Below, piece by piece: positions 43,447 through 53,011 of a DNA stretch of 64,000 bases. The notes below the pieces were generated by a model. That model worked only from the letters and a program-made list of their open reading frames with translations, had not been told where the DNA came from and did not search any database. Origin of the DNA: Novosphingobium sp. ZN18A2 (lineage in GTDB: Bacteria; Pseudomonadota; Alphaproteobacteria; Sphingomonadales; Sphingomonadaceae); NCBI RefSeq assembly GCF_036784765.1, contig NZ_CP136651.1, positions 248,001 through 312,000 on the forward strand, in the 5' to 3' direction. Each line of letters opens with the position of its first letter. Position 1 is the stretch's first letter. Made by a program: the position numbers and the translations under genes.

Positions 43447-44295
43447 CTACATCGTAGTGGTGGAAGATGCCTGCGGCGCAGGCGACGCGGCATTCCCCCG
43501 CGCAAGCAGCGCGGAAGGCGTAACCGGCACGTCCTTTACCACCGTCTGTGCGTCAGCAAGCGGCGGCACGGGCTTTCCGCCCACGGTGATAGCGAATGCG
43601 TCGGGCCTGCCCGTCCAGACCTGCGGGTCTTTCGCATCGACCGGGACGGTATAGCTTTCGCCCTGCGCCATCTGCTTCTGCATCAGTTGCTTGCCCGATC
43701 CGTCATAGAACTTGATCCAGATCTTGTCGGCAAGCGCGGTGAAGACGACCGGACCGTTGTTCACCGTGGGCGCGGGGGATGTGGAAGGCGTGGGAGTCGC
43801 TGCCCTGTTTGCAGCGGGTGCGGGCTCCGGCGCGCCGGCCAGCGGGGGAAGCCCGGTTGCCGGGCTATAGTAATTGCTCCAGAACAGGCCCCCGGCGACC
43901 AGCACGGCCAACGCCACGGCCACGGCGATCCACACCGTTGCCGTTCCCGGCGTCTTGGCGGGATCGCCAACCTCGAACTGCTGCACGGTACGCGCGGAAT
44001 CGGACGGACCGAGCGCATCGAGCTCTTCGCGCACGCTATCGGCGATTTCGGCGTCATCCAGGCCCAGCGCACGCGCGACGCTTCTCGAAAAGCCGATGGC
44101 ATAGGGCCTGCCGGGCAGCGCGGCGAAATCGCCCGCTTCGATGTTTTCCAGATGGCGAACTGCAATGCGCGTCTCGTCGGACAAGTCGCTTATCGACTTG
44201 CCCGCCTCTTCGCGGGCTGCGCGCAGACGTGCGCCTACTCCGCCGGGAGGAGCGTTCTCCTGCGTGTCTTCCGTATAGACATCGGCTTCGGCCAC
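43447..44295 (-). CDS. RodZ-like HTH/DUF4115 membrane protein
   Basis: The 282-residue protein has an N-terminal Cro-like HTH (RLRAAREEAGKSISDLSDETRI with RHLENIEAGDFAALPGRPYAIGF, abbreviated), one transmembrane segment (about 120-140), a Pro/Ala/Thr linker, and a C-terminal DUF4115 beta domain (WIKFYDGSGKQLMQ). This is the architecture of RodZ, the MreB-binding cell-shape factor, though alphaproteobacterial versions are not all proven in that role. The GTG start gives VAEADVYTED; GGGAG lies 10 bases upstream. A longer frame would begin with a non-homologous Ser/Arg-rich stretch. Confidence 0.85.
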   Translation of the reverse strand: MAEADVYTEDTQENAPPGGVGARLRAAREEAGKSISDLSDETRIAVRHLENIEAGDFAALPGRPYAIGFSRSVARALGLDDAEIADSVREELDALGPSDSARTVQQFEVGDPAKTPGTATVWIAVAVALAVLVAGGLFWSNYYSPATGLPPLAGAPEPAPAANRAATPTPSTSPAPTVNNGPVVFTALADKIWIKFYDGSGKQLMQKQMAQGESYTVPVDAKDPQVWTGRPDAFAITVGGKPVPPLADAQTVVKDVPVTPSALLARGNAASPAPQASSTTTM

Positions 44296-44442
44296 GGTGG
44301 TACTCCCGTTGCGCGTTCTAGTGTTGGCAAACCCTGCGTGCGAGGCAGGCCGTCTATTGCTCGAAATGTCAACGGTTTTTCGTTTCGAATCCACATTTCG
44401 AGCGGCGTGAATCCGTGCCCGCGCCCCTGGAGTGCGCGGCCC

Positions 44443-46719
44443 TTAATCGCAATCGATATCGCGCGCCGCGGCCCAGGCCTTAAGTTCGGCGCGCAAGTCC
44501 GCCGGCGGGCTAGCCAGCCATTGTTCCATCGCTTGGGCGATCTCGGCCGTGTCGACCTTGCGCACCAGTTCCTTGATCGGCCCCACTGCGGCGGGCGTGA
44601 TCGACAGCCGCGTGAACCCGATGCCGATCAGGGCCAGCGCCTCAAGCCGCCGCCCGCCCATCTCTCCGCAAACGGTAAGATCGATGCCGTGCGGGCCAAC
44701 CGTGCGCACCACGCGGCGCAGGAAGCGCAGGATACTGGCGCCCAGCCAGTCATACCGTTCGGCCAGCTTCGGATTGGCGCGATCGGCGGCGAAAAGGAAC
44801 TGCGTCAGGTCGTTGGTGCCGACCGACAGGAACGAGATGCGCGGGGCCAGTTCATCGAGGCTTTCGGCCAACGCGGGCACTTCCAGCATCGCGCCGAAGC
44901 GGATCGATTCCGGCAGCTGCTTCTTGCGTGCTTTCAGGAAGGCCACCTGGGTTTCGAACATCGCGCGCGCCGCGTCGAATTCCCACGGTTCCGTCACCAT
45001 CGGGAACATCACGTTCAGCGTGCGTCCCGCCGCCGCCTCTATCAGCGCGCGGGCCTGCGCCTTCATCAGCCCCTCACGCTCAAGCGCGACGCGCAGCGCC
45101 CGCCAGCCCATCGCGGGGTTTTCCTCGTCCAGCAGGTCTTCGTCGTGGCGCAGGTACGGCAGGATCTTGTCGCCGCCGATGTCGACCGTGCGGAAAATCA
45201 CCGGCTTGTCTCCGGCGGTATCCAGCACGTCGCGGTAAAGCCGCGTCTGCCGCTCGCGCGCGGGAAGGGTCGCCGAAACAAGGAACTGGAATTCGGTGCG
45301 GAACAGCCCGATCCCGTCAGCGCCGGTCACCGCGACCATCGCCGCGTCGTCACGCAGGCCGGCATTCATCATCACCGTGATGCGCTTTCCGTCGCGGCTG
45401 ACGGGTTCAAGGTCGCGCATCGCCGCATAGGCGGCCTGGCGTTCGCGGTTGCGGGCAGAGCGGTTTTCGAACGCCTCGATCAGCATCGGCGTCGGCCGCA
45501 CGTCGACCACGCCCTGTTCCGCGTCGAGCAACAGTTCGTCCCCTTCGCGGATCACCGCGCGAAGACCCCTTGCCCGGCCCAGCACGGGAACGCCCATCGC
45601 CCGCGCCACGATCACCACGTGCGCGGTAAGCGATCCTTCTTCCAGGATCACGCCTTTCAGGCGCCGCCGGTCGTATTCCAGCAATTCCGCCGGGCCAAGG
45701 TTGCGCGCGATCAGGATCGCATCGCCCTTCAGCCCCAGCGTGGCCGCCGTGCCCAGCTGACCGGAAACGATGCGCAGGAGCCTGTTCGAAAGGTCTTCCA
45801 GATCGTGCATCCGGTCCGCCAACAACGGATCGTCTATCTGGCGCATGCGCATCCGCGTGCGCTGCTGCACGCGTTCGATCGCGGCTTCTGCGGTAAGACC
45901 GGAATCGATCGCTTCGTTGATCCGGCGGCTCCACCCTTCGTCGTAGGCGAACATCTTGTAGGTCTCGAGCACTTCCTCGTGCTCTCCTCCCACGCCGAAT
46001 TCGGCCTGGTTCGCCATGCGGTCGATCTGGTCGCGCATCTTGTCGAAGGCGAGATAGACGCGCTGGCGTTCGGCCTCGATATCCTCGGCCATCACGTGTT
46101 CGATGGTGACGCGCGGCTGATGGAACACGGCCACACCCGCCGCCAGCCCCTTTACCAGCGTCAGCCCATGAAGCCGTTCCGGCCCGGTCTGCAGCGGCAG
46201 CGGGCCAAGCGCGTCTTCCTCGTCGATCAGCTCGGCATTGGCGATCAGTTCGGAAAGGACCATGGCCACGGTCTGCAGCGCCTCGATTTCCACTTCCTCG
46301 TAACGGCGCGGGTCAAGGTGCTGGACCGAGAGCACGCCCACCGCCCGTTCTCGCCGCACGATCGGCACGCCGGCGAAGGAATGGAACTTTTCCTCGCCCG
46401 TCTCTGGGCGGAAGGCGAAGTCCGGATGGGTTGCCGCCTCGGCAAGGTTCAGCGTCTCGATATTATCGGCAATCGTGCCGACAAGGCCTTCGCCCACCGC
46501 CAGCCGCGTAACGTGGACGGCGCTTTGTTCCAGCCCGCGCGTGGCGAACAGTTCAAGCATCCCTTCGCGCAGGAGATAGATCGAGCAGACCTCGCTATCG
46601 AGGCTCTCGCCTATCACCTCCACGACCTGGTTGAGCTTGGCCTGCGCACCGGCCCGTGAGGCCATGACCTCGTGAAGGGAAGTCAGGATCGCTCGGGCTG
46701 CGGCTACGGCTGTGGTCAT
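44443..46719 (-). CDS. ptsP: Phosphoenolpyruvate-protein phosphotransferase, nitrogen-PTS (EI-Ntr)
   Basis: PtsP moves phosphate from PEP to NPr in the nitrogen-related phosphotransferase system. The 758-residue protein has an N-terminal GAF domain (about 15-165), then EI domains with the phosphorylated histidine His367 in GSLTAHVVIVARAMGVPVL and a C-terminal PEP-binding barrel containing VGTNDLTQFLFAADR and the catalytic Cys in LTVCGEMGG. Length and domain order match PtsP rather than PtsI. Upstream lysC, usual in sphingomonads, is absent here; the gene ends near the RodZ-like gene. Confidence 0.96.
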   Translation of the reverse strand: MTTAVAAARAILTSLHEVMASRAGAQAKLNQVVEVIGESLDSEVCSIYLLREGMLELFATRGLEQSAVHVTRLAVGEGLVGTIADNIETLNLAEAATHPDFAFRPETGEEKFHSFAGVPIVRRERAVGVLSVQHLDPRRYEEVEIEALQTVAMVLSELIANAELIDEEDALGPLPLQTGPERLHGLTLVKGLAAGVAVFHQPRVTIEHVMAEDIEAERQRVYLAFDKMRDQIDRMANQAEFGVGGEHEEVLETYKMFAYDEGWSRRINEAIDSGLTAEAAIERVQQRTRMRMRQIDDPLLADRMHDLEDLSNRLLRIVSGQLGTAATLGLKGDAILIARNLGPAELLEYDRRRLKGVILEEGSLTAHVVIVARAMGVPVLGRARGLRAVIREGDELLLDAEQGVVDVRPTPMLIEAFENRSARNRERQAAYAAMRDLEPVSRDGKRITVMMNAGLRDDAAMVAVTGADGIGLFRTEFQFLVSATLPARERQTRLYRDVLDTAGDKPVIFRTVDIGGDKILPYLRHDEDLLDEENPAMGWRALRVALEREGLMKAQARALIEAAAGRTLNVMFPMVTEPWEFDAARAMFETQVAFLKARKKQLPESIRFGAMLEVPALAESLDELAPRISFLSVGTNDLTQFLFAADRANPKLAERYDWLGASILRFLRRVVRTVGPHGIDLTVCGEMGGRRLEALALIGIGFTRLSITPAAVGPIKELVRKVDTAEIAQAMEQWLASPPADLRAELKAWAAARDIDCD

Positions 46720-46882
46720 GCTGCATGGCGTAGCGCAAGCGCGCGGAATTGAAAACGCCGCGACCGGCGAACCGGGCGAATTTTGGCGAGTTAATTATCC
46801 CCGGCGCGCCTGCGCCGCCATACGGCAGGAAGGTTCCTGATGCGTCTCACCCAAGGGCTGAGAGGATTCAGCCCATGCGGGC

Positions 46883-47041
46883 CTAGTGTATCTCGGCGAT
46901 CTCTTCCTTGATCTTCAACTTTCGGCGCTTCAACTCCATCAGCACGACTTCATCCGGGGCAGGACGGGCGCTTTCCTCTGCGATCTGCCGTTCAAGGCCG
47001 GCGTGCTTGGATTGCAGAGCGCTGATGTGCGAGGTTTCCAT
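46883..47041 (-). CDS. DUF465 (YdcH) family small protein
   Basis: The 52-residue protein is a helical DUF465 member: METSHISALQSKHAGLERQI, then MELKRRKLKIKEEIAEI. The C-terminal KRRKLxxKEEI helix is the family hallmark. The frame opens 14 codons earlier, but GGAGAAACG supports this ATG. Families of this type are uncharacterised coiled-coil proteins. It points away from a second DUF465 gene, with 184 bp between the two starts. Confidence 0.88.
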   Translation of the reverse strand: METSHISALQSKHAGLERQIAEESARPAPDEVVLMELKRRKLKIKEEIAEIH

Positions 47042-47225
47042 AGATCGTTTCTCCTGGCGGGGTTCCGCCCCGCTGTTCGCCAACCCGACTCAACCTGCCG
47101 GGTGCGTTGTCATGCTTTCACATTGGCCGTATCTTGCAAGTTAAACCGCGCCGGATCGACGCCGATGCGGGTTCTGCCGTAAGCCGCGCGGCCAAAACGC
47201 TTCGCCGCACCAAGAGGGAACCCTT

Positions 47226-47423
47226 GTGACAGAAGAAGAAATGCGCAAGCGTCTCGAGGCGTTGCGGATAGAACACCGCGATCTCGACACGGCGATCGAC
47301 GCGCTGACAGCCGGGGGCTCGGGCGACCAGCTGCAAATCGCCCGGCTCAAGAAGCGCAAGCTGAAGTTGAAAGACCAGATCGCGATCATCGAGGATTACC
47401 TGATCCCCGATATAATCGCCTGA
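47226..47423 (+). CDS. DUF465 (YdcH) family small protein, second copy
   Basis: The 65-residue protein is TEEEMRKRLEALRIEHRDLDTAIDAL-like, with IARLKKRKLKLKDQIAII near the end, matching the DUF465 pattern of HRxLDxxIxxL then LKKxKLxLKDxI. The GTG start is supported by AGAGGGAA; an inner ATG five codons later is possible. It and the opposing copy may form a heterodimer or respond to a shared promoter region. Function unknown. Confidence 0.88.
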   Translation: MTEEEMRKRLEALRIEHRDLDTAIDALTAGGSGDQLQIARLKKRKLKLKDQIAIIEDYLIPDIIA

Positions 47424-47577
47424 TTTTCCATCGGTATCCGCGCGGCCCCGCGCATCGCGACGGTTAATCGCGCAAAGTTGCGAGCCGTACCGCGGCGGGA
47501 CGGTCTGCACATGGATCGCACAACTTGTCCACAGACCCATTGGCGACAGCGTGCGATGGGTATTAAGCCGGACCATT

Positions 47578-48048
47578 ATGGCCCTGATGCCCAGCCTCAA
47601 CCCGCGCATTGTCGAAGCGCTCTATGCCGAAGCACTCGTGCTTGCGGACGAGGTGCGCCAGCAGTTCGAACAGGCGCGCCGGGACGCGGTGGATGAATGC
47701 GAAGCGGCGGACGACCTTTCGAACGTGGCGCTGTCATGCGAAGCGCTGCGCACCACGACGCGGGTGATGCATTGCCTGGCCTGGCTGCTCAATCACCGCG
47801 CCTATTTCGCGGGTGAGCTTTCCGAACTCCAGTTGCGCCGCCATGGCCGGCTGATCGCCAACATGCCGCCCAGCGAGCCTGACAATGTCGCCATGCTCTC
47901 ACCACGGGTGCAACAACTGGTGAGCGAGAGCGAGCGGCTTTACGAACGCATAGAGCGGCTGGAAAACGCGTGGCGCGGCGAAGTGCCCGAAGGCCCGACG
48001 GCGATCGAACGCCTGCGCCAGCGGCTGGCCGCATCGATGGGCGCCTGA
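47578..48048 (+). CDS. rcdA: RcdA/DUF1465 family protein
   Basis: The 156-residue helical protein belongs to the DUF1465 family, which includes RcdA of Caulobacter, an adaptor that helps bring CtrA to ClpXP at the cell pole before S phase. Recognisable parts are ALYAEALVLADEVRQQF, ALSCEALRTTTRVMHCLAWLLNHRAYFAGELS (in parts) and the C-terminal LEAW-like helix ERLENAW. Length fits. The assignment to the CtrA pathway is by family; sphingomonad function is untested. It lies 155 bp after the second DUF465 gene. An earlier in-frame ATG nine codons upstream is not favoured. Confidence 0.8.
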   Translation: MALMPSLNPRIVEALYAEALVLADEVRQQFEQARRDAVDECEAADDLSNVALSCEALRTTTRVMHCLAWLLNHRAYFAGELSELQLRRHGRLIANMPPSEPDNVAMLSPRVQQLVSESERLYERIERLENAWRGEVPEGPTAIERLRQRLAASMGA

Positions 48049-48091
48049 TTCGTCCACGGCTGAAGCAAAGCCACGGCCGAAAAGAGCGCGC

Positions 48092-49567
48092 TCAGACTTT
48101 CGCCAGCGCCTCGTGCCAGCCTGAAAGGCGTGCGCCGCGCACCGCATCGGAAATTCGCGGTTCGAAGCGGTGAACGTCGCCGCGCATCGACGCGGCGGCA
48201 TCGTCCAGCGTATCGAACCAGTCGGACCCCACAGCCGCCAGAACTCCTGCACCCAGCGCCGTCGTTTCAACGAATTCGGGGCGTTCCACCGGGATGCCCA
48301 GCACGTCCGCCAGATCCTGCGCCATCCAGTCGTTCGCGGCCATGCCGCCGTCGATGCGCAGGGAACTCCACGGCGCGCGATCGGCCGCGAAGGCGCGCAT
48401 CAGGTCGTGCGTCTGGTACGCCATCGCTTCCAACGCGGCGCGTACCACGTGCGCGGGCGTGGTGGAAAAGCTCATCCCCGTGATCGCGGCGCGCGCCTCC
48501 GGCTTCCAGTGCGGCGCCCCAAGCCCCGACAGCGCGGGAACCAGAACGACCCCGCCGCTGTCCGGCACCGAGGCGGCAAGCGCGGCGGTTTCTTCGGCGC
48601 TGGCGACAAGCCCCATCGTATCGCGCAGCCATTTCACAAGGCTTCCCGCTACGAAGACAGAGCCTTCCAGCGCAAAAGTCCGCCTGCCGCGCTCTTGCGT
48701 CAGAACAGTGCCCAGCAGACGGTGGCCCGAACGGGGCTGCGTCTGCCCGGTCGAGGCGAGCACGAATGCGCCGGTGCCGAAGGTCGCCTTTACCTCACCC
48801 GGCGAAAGGCATCCCTGCCCGATCGTCGCCGCCTGCTGGTCCCCGGCAAGGCCGCGAATGGCAATGCCGCCGCCGAACAGGTCATGATGCGTGGTGCCGA
48901 ATTCGCCCAGCATGTCCGTCACGCGCGGCAGCGCGTCTTGCGGCACGCCGAACAGCGCGCAAAGTTCGCCATCCCACTCCGCCCCGCCCAGCGCGAGGAG
49001 CAGCGTGCGGCTGGCGTTGCTCGCGTCTGTCAGGAAATGCCCGGTCAGGCAGAATACCAGCCACGCTTCCACCGTGCCCAGCGCCAGCCGCCCGGCGCGC
49101 GCCGCTTCGGCCACCGCACTCTCGTTGGCCAGCATCCAGTGCATCTTTGTGGCGGAAAAATAGGGGTCGAGCAGCAGGCCCGTCTTAGCCTGGACCAGCG
49201 GTTCCGCGCCTTCGCGGCGCAGGCGCGCGCAAGTGTCCGCCGTGCGCCGGTCCTGCCACACGATCGCGCGCGAAAGCGGCTCCCCCGTTTCGCGGTCCCA
49301 CGCGACAACGGTTTCGCGCTGGTTGGTGATGCCGATTGCGGCGATCCGCGCCACGCCGCCCGCCTTTTCCACCATTTCGCGCGCGCAGCGGATCGTGCGG
49401 TCGCGGATTTCCGCCGCGTCGTGCTCCACGCGGCCCGGCGCGGGATAGTGCTGCGTCAGTTCGGCCTGCGCCACGCCGCGCGGGCGCCCGTCACGCCCGA
49501 ACAGCATCGCGCGGGTCGATGTGGTGCCGGCATCCAGCACCATCAGCAGTTCACGCTCATCGCTCAT
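48092..49567 (-). CDS. glpK: Glycerol kinase
   Basis: GlpK phosphorylates glycerol to sn-glycerol 3-phosphate. The 491-residue FGGY-family kinase has LDAGTTSTRAMLF, the ITNQRETVVAWDRETG segment, WQDRRTADTC and the ATP-binding FALEGSVFVAG and GGMAANDWMAQ motifs, with ETTALGAG near the end. It overlaps glpD by four bases (ATGA) and follows it, so the operon order is glpD-glpK. No glpF, glpR or transporter gene is next to it. The long N-terminal open frame before MSDERELL overlaps glpD and was rejected. Confidence 0.97.
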   Translation of the reverse strand: MSDERELLMVLDAGTTSTRAMLFGRDGRPRGVAQAELTQHYPAPGRVEHDAAEIRDRTIRCAREMVEKAGGVARIAAIGITNQRETVVAWDRETGEPLSRAIVWQDRRTADTCARLRREGAEPLVQAKTGLLLDPYFSATKMHWMLANESAVAEAARAGRLALGTVEAWLVFCLTGHFLTDASNASRTLLLALGGAEWDGELCALFGVPQDALPRVTDMLGEFGTTHHDLFGGGIAIRGLAGDQQAATIGQGCLSPGEVKATFGTGAFVLASTGQTQPRSGHRLLGTVLTQERGRRTFALEGSVFVAGSLVKWLRDTMGLVASAEETAALAASVPDSGGVVLVPALSGLGAPHWKPEARAAITGMSFSTTPAHVVRAALEAMAYQTHDLMRAFAADRAPWSSLRIDGGMAANDWMAQDLADVLGIPVERPEFVETTALGAGVLAAVGSDWFDTLDDAAASMRGDVHRFEPRISDAVRGARLSGWHEALAKV

Positions 49568-51078
49568 CGCAGCCTGGCCTCCAGCCATTCTTCCACATTG
49601 GCCGCCTGGTCGCGCGAAAGGCGCAGGCCCAGCTTGGACCGGCGCCACAGGACGTCGGCGGCGGTCGCGGCCCATTCGCGGCGGACCAGATGGTCAAGCT
49701 CGGCCTCGAACAGGCCATGCCCCAGGTCCGCACCCATGTTGCGCGACGCGATGCCCAGCGCCACCGTGCCATAGGCGCGGGCCAGCCGGTGGATCACGCC
49801 GGGCGGCAATTGCGGGGCTTCGGCGGCGATGTCCTGTTCCAGCGGCGCAAGATTGGTCGCTTCGTCCAGCCCGTCGGGCTCAAAATCGCCGCCGGGAAGC
49901 GGCGCACTTGCCGTCCAGCCTTCGTTCTGCGTAACGCCCAGCCGTTCGAGCGCGTGCATCGCCAGCGTGCGGTGCGTTGTGATCTTGCCGCCCATCACCG
50001 CCAGCAGCGGTGCATCCCTGCCGCTTGCCCCGCGATCGAGATCGAAGCGATAGCCGCGCGTCGCCGCTTCCGGCCGGCCGCTGCCGTCGTCCGCCAGCAG
50101 GCGCACACCGGCATAGGACCACACGATGTCGTCACGCGTCACCGGGTGCGAGAACGCGCGGTTCGCGGCGGCGAGCAGGTAGTCAATCTCATCCCCATCG
50201 GGTCGCGGCGGATCGATTTCCACGTGCTCTTCGGCATCGGTGGTCCCAATCAACGTGAAACCGTGCTGATAGGGGATTGCGAAGCAAAGCCGCCCGTCGG
50301 GCTGCTGAAGGAACAGCGCGCGCGGATCGTCGTTCAGGTGCGGCACCACGATATGCGAACCGCGCACCCGGCGCAGCGTCGTGGGCTTGGGCAGCGCGGC
50401 GCGGTCGAGCACCTGGCCCACTTGCGGCCCCGCGGCATTCGCCACCATCCGCGCGACGCGCACTTCGCCGCCCGCCTCTATCTTCCAGACGCTGCTTTCG
50501 CCGCGCCCGTCGCGCCACAGCGCGGTGACTTCGGCATGGGTCCGCACATCGGCCCCGCGATCCGCCGCGTCGCGGGCCAGCAAGGTTACCAGCCGCGCAT
50601 CGTCCACCCAGCAATCGGAATATTCATAAGCCCTGACCGGCCCAGGCTTCAGGCCCAGCAGCGCCCCTTCGCTGCGCAAGTCGACGCCGGTCGTGCCGGG
50701 CAGCTTTTCGCGCTTGCCAAGGTGATCGTAAAGCCACAGCCCCGCGCGCAGCATCCATGCGGGTCGCCCGCCCGGCGTGACCGGAAGCACGAAGCGCATC
50801 GGCCAGATGATATGCGGCGCCTGCGCCCACAGCACTTCCCGTTCCGCCAGGGCTTCGCGCACAAGGCCGAACTCGCGATGCTCAAGGTATCGCAGCCCGC
50901 CGTGGATCAGCTTGGTCGAAGCGGAAGACGTGCCTTGCGCCAGGTCGCCGCGCTCCAGCAGCAGCACCGAAAGCCCGCGCCCCACCGCATCGCGCGCGAT
51001 GGCCGCGCCGTTCACGCCGCCGCCGATCACCGCGAGGTCATAGGGGATGCCGGACGGTGAGGGGCTGGCGCGCTCCAT
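49564..51078 (-). CDS. glpD: Aerobic glycerol-3-phosphate dehydrogenase
   Basis: GlpD oxidises glycerol 3-phosphate to dihydroxyacetone phosphate at the inner membrane and passes electrons to quinone. The 504-residue protein has the FAD motif LAVIGGGVNGAAIARDA, ERGDLAQGTSSASTKLIHGGLRYLE (DAO family; abbreviated) and the C-terminal region of the family. The start MERASPSPSG is preceded by a weak Shine-Dalgarno; a GTG-less upstream extension of 15 codons is open. It is followed without a gap by glpK. Confidence 0.96.
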   Translation of the reverse strand: MERASPSPSGIPYDLAVIGGGVNGAAIARDAVGRGLSVLLLERGDLAQGTSSASTKLIHGGLRYLEHREFGLVREALAEREVLWAQAPHIIWPMRFVLPVTPGGRPAWMLRAGLWLYDHLGKREKLPGTTGVDLRSEGALLGLKPGPVRAYEYSDCWVDDARLVTLLARDAADRGADVRTHAEVTALWRDGRGESSVWKIEAGGEVRVARMVANAAGPQVGQVLDRAALPKPTTLRRVRGSHIVVPHLNDDPRALFLQQPDGRLCFAIPYQHGFTLIGTTDAEEHVEIDPPRPDGDEIDYLLAAANRAFSHPVTRDDIVWSYAGVRLLADDGSGRPEAATRGYRFDLDRGASGRDAPLLAVMGGKITTHRTLAMHALERLGVTQNEGWTASAPLPGGDFEPDGLDEATNLAPLEQDIAAEAPQLPPGVIHRLARAYGTVALGIASRNMGADLGHGLFEAELDHLVRREWAATAADVLWRRSKLGLRLSRDQAANVEEWLEARLR

Positions 51079-51140
51079 ACGCGCATGATGGAACGCGCCC
51101 GCGCTTGGCGCAAGCGTGCGCACGCCCTACATTGCCTGTC

Positions 51141-52085
51141 ATGGCCAGCAAACTCCCAGAAACGCCGCGCATATCCCCCAATCCGGAAGACTGGCCCACC
51201 GGCCTTGCGGAACGGGTGGAGCCGCTGGTGCAGCGCGTTCTTGCGCCCAACCCTTCGCCCTACACGCTGACGGGGACGGAGACCTATGTGGTCGGCGCGG
51301 GTGCGGACGTGGCGGTGATCGATCCCGGACCGGCAGGAACCGGCGAAGCTGGCCATGCCGACACCAACGGCGCGGGCCATGTCGACGCGATCCTTGTCGC
51401 CATCGGCGATGCCCGGCTTGCCGCGATCATGTGCACGCACACCCATCGCGACCACAGCCCCGCCTCAAGGGAACTGAAAGCGCGCACAGGTGCACCTATC
51501 GTGGGTTGCGCGCCGCTGAGCATGGCCGACGACGGACCGCGGGCCGATTCGGCCTTTGATCCCGACTATGTGCCCGATCGGGTGCTGTTGGACGGAGAGC
51601 GGATTTCCGGCGACGGCTGGACGATTGAGGCGGTCGCTACCCCCGGCCACACCAGCAACCACCTTTGCTATGCATTGCTGGAAAGTGGCGCGCTGTTTAC
51701 CGGCGATCACGTGATGGGCTGGTCCACCAGCGTCGTCTCTCCGCCCGACGGCGACATGGCGGACTATATGGCCAGCCTGTCCCGCCTCTATGACCGGGAA
51801 GACCGCATTTATTATCCCGCGCATGGCGATCCGGTGGAAAAGCCGCGCCAGCTGGTACGCGGAATGCTGGGCCACCGCCGCCAGCGCGAACGCCAGATCC
51901 TGCGTGTGCTGGAAGAGGGCGGCAACCACGCGATCCCCGAATTCGTGGCGAAAATGTACAAGGGACTGGACGAGCGGCTTCACGGTGCAGCGGGCCGGTC
52001 CGTGCTTGCGCACCTTATAGACCTGGAGCGCCAGGGCCGCGTGGCGCAGGCGAACGACGGCTGGGTGGTTATCCGCGCCGATTGA
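51141..52085 (+). CDS. MBL-fold metallohydrolase
   Basis: The 314-residue protein is a metallo-beta-lactamase-fold hydrolase. Zinc ligands are THTHRDHSP (HxHxDH), ATPGHTSNH and TGDHVMG, and the C-terminal YPAHGDPVEKP histidine. It resembles the LACTB2/beta-lactamase-like group, whose eukaryotic member is a mitochondrial endoribonuclease; the bacterial substrate is unproven. The C-terminal 60 residues form a winged-helix-like domain, also seen in LACTB2. The start MASKLPETPR is 62 bp from the divergent glpD start. Confidence 0.9.
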   Translation: MASKLPETPRISPNPEDWPTGLAERVEPLVQRVLAPNPSPYTLTGTETYVVGAGADVAVIDPGPAGTGEAGHADTNGAGHVDAILVAIGDARLAAIMCTHTHRDHSPASRELKARTGAPIVGCAPLSMADDGPRADSAFDPDYVPDRVLLDGERISGDGWTIEAVATPGHTSNHLCYALLESGALFTGDHVMGWSTSVVSPPDGDMADYMASLSRLYDREDRIYYPAHGDPVEKPRQLVRGMLGHRRQRERQILRVLEEGGNHAIPEFVAKMYKGLDERLHGAAGRSVLAHLIDLERQGRVAQANDGWVVIRAD

Positions 52086-52144
52086 CTTGATCCATTTTGG
52101 TGGCATCTTTCCCCCGTGTCGTTGACACAGGGGGGAGAGCAATC

Positions 52145-52921
52145 ATGGCTTCTACCGCATCGCCGGCCCAACTCTTCGTTCGCGAGAGCCGGCTCTACAA
52201 ACAGGTGGCCCTCGCGATTGCCGCGCTGATGGTGATGGCCTTCGGCCTGTTCAACGCGCTGGGGGTGACCGACATCACCGCGGCGCCGCACAGCACCTGG
52301 CTGCATGGGTCCATCATGTTCTCGTGGCTGTTGCTGTTCGTGGTGCAGAGTTATCTGGGCACTGGCCGCAATCTCGCGCTCCACCGCAAGGTCGGCTGGT
52401 TCGGCGCCGGACTGGCGGCGATGGCGGTGGTCACCGCATGGAACACCGGTTTCACCACGACCATGCTGGATCGCGCTCCGCCGGTCTTCTATCCGCCCTA
52501 TTTCCTTGGCCTCAACCTGCTGACCCCGGTGTTCTTCGCCGCCTTCGTCATCGCCGCGATCGCCATGCGCAAGCGCACCGACTGGCACCGCCGGCTGATG
52601 CTGGGCGCGATCCTTATAGTGATCGAACCCTCGCTCGGGCGCCTGACGATCATGTCGCTGATCGCCGTGGTGGGCGACCCGGCAAAGGCGATTGCGCTGG
52701 GCGCGGCAAACCAGTGGCTCGTCCCGACGATCGAAATGATCGCGCAGCTGGCCATCGTAGGCGTGATCGCCTTGCGCGACCGGGCCGTTCGCGGCCGCGT
52801 GCACCCGGCCATCTGGGTGGCGATGGCCGGCGTCGCATTGCTCTACGCCTCGATCTGGACGCTGGCCGCCCTGCCTCCGTTCGCGGGCTATGTCTTCGCC
52901 CTGAAGGGGAGCGGCCTCTGA
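52145..52921 (+). CDS. Polytopic membrane protein, uncharacterised
   Basis: The 258-residue protein has six to seven hydrophobic segments. Conserved-looking histidines are LHGSIMFSW, ALHRKVGW and WHRRLMLG, arranged as in haem-b or metal-binding membrane proteins of the DUF2306-like kind; that is a guess. GGGGGAGAGC precedes the ATG. It lies 60 bp after the MBL-fold gene and 91 bp before nadA, all on the same strand, but no functional link is obvious. An upstream in-frame start would add 16 low-homology residues. Confidence 0.8.
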   Translation: MASTASPAQLFVRESRLYKQVALAIAALMVMAFGLFNALGVTDITAAPHSTWLHGSIMFSWLLLFVVQSYLGTGRNLALHRKVGWFGAGLAAMAVVTAWNTGFTTTMLDRAPPVFYPPYFLGLNLLTPVFFAAFVIAAIAMRKRTDWHRRLMLGAILIVIEPSLGRLTIMSLIAVVGDPAKAIALGAANQWLVPTIEMIAQLAIVGVIALRDRAVRGRVHPAIWVAMAGVALLYASIWTLAALPPFAGYVFALKGSGL

Positions 52922-53011
52922 AGGCGGACCCGCCCGAATCTTCGCGGCACCGGCCGTTTCGTCTTGCCATTGCTCCTTGATTGACGGGCCGGATGGGGCC
53001 ATCTGGCAGGT

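Noticed and set aside
43687..46659. Open frame of about 990 codons antisense to ptsP and the RodZ-like gene
   Set aside because: It spans two well-supported genes on the other strand and has the Arg/His-rich composition of an antisense shadow.
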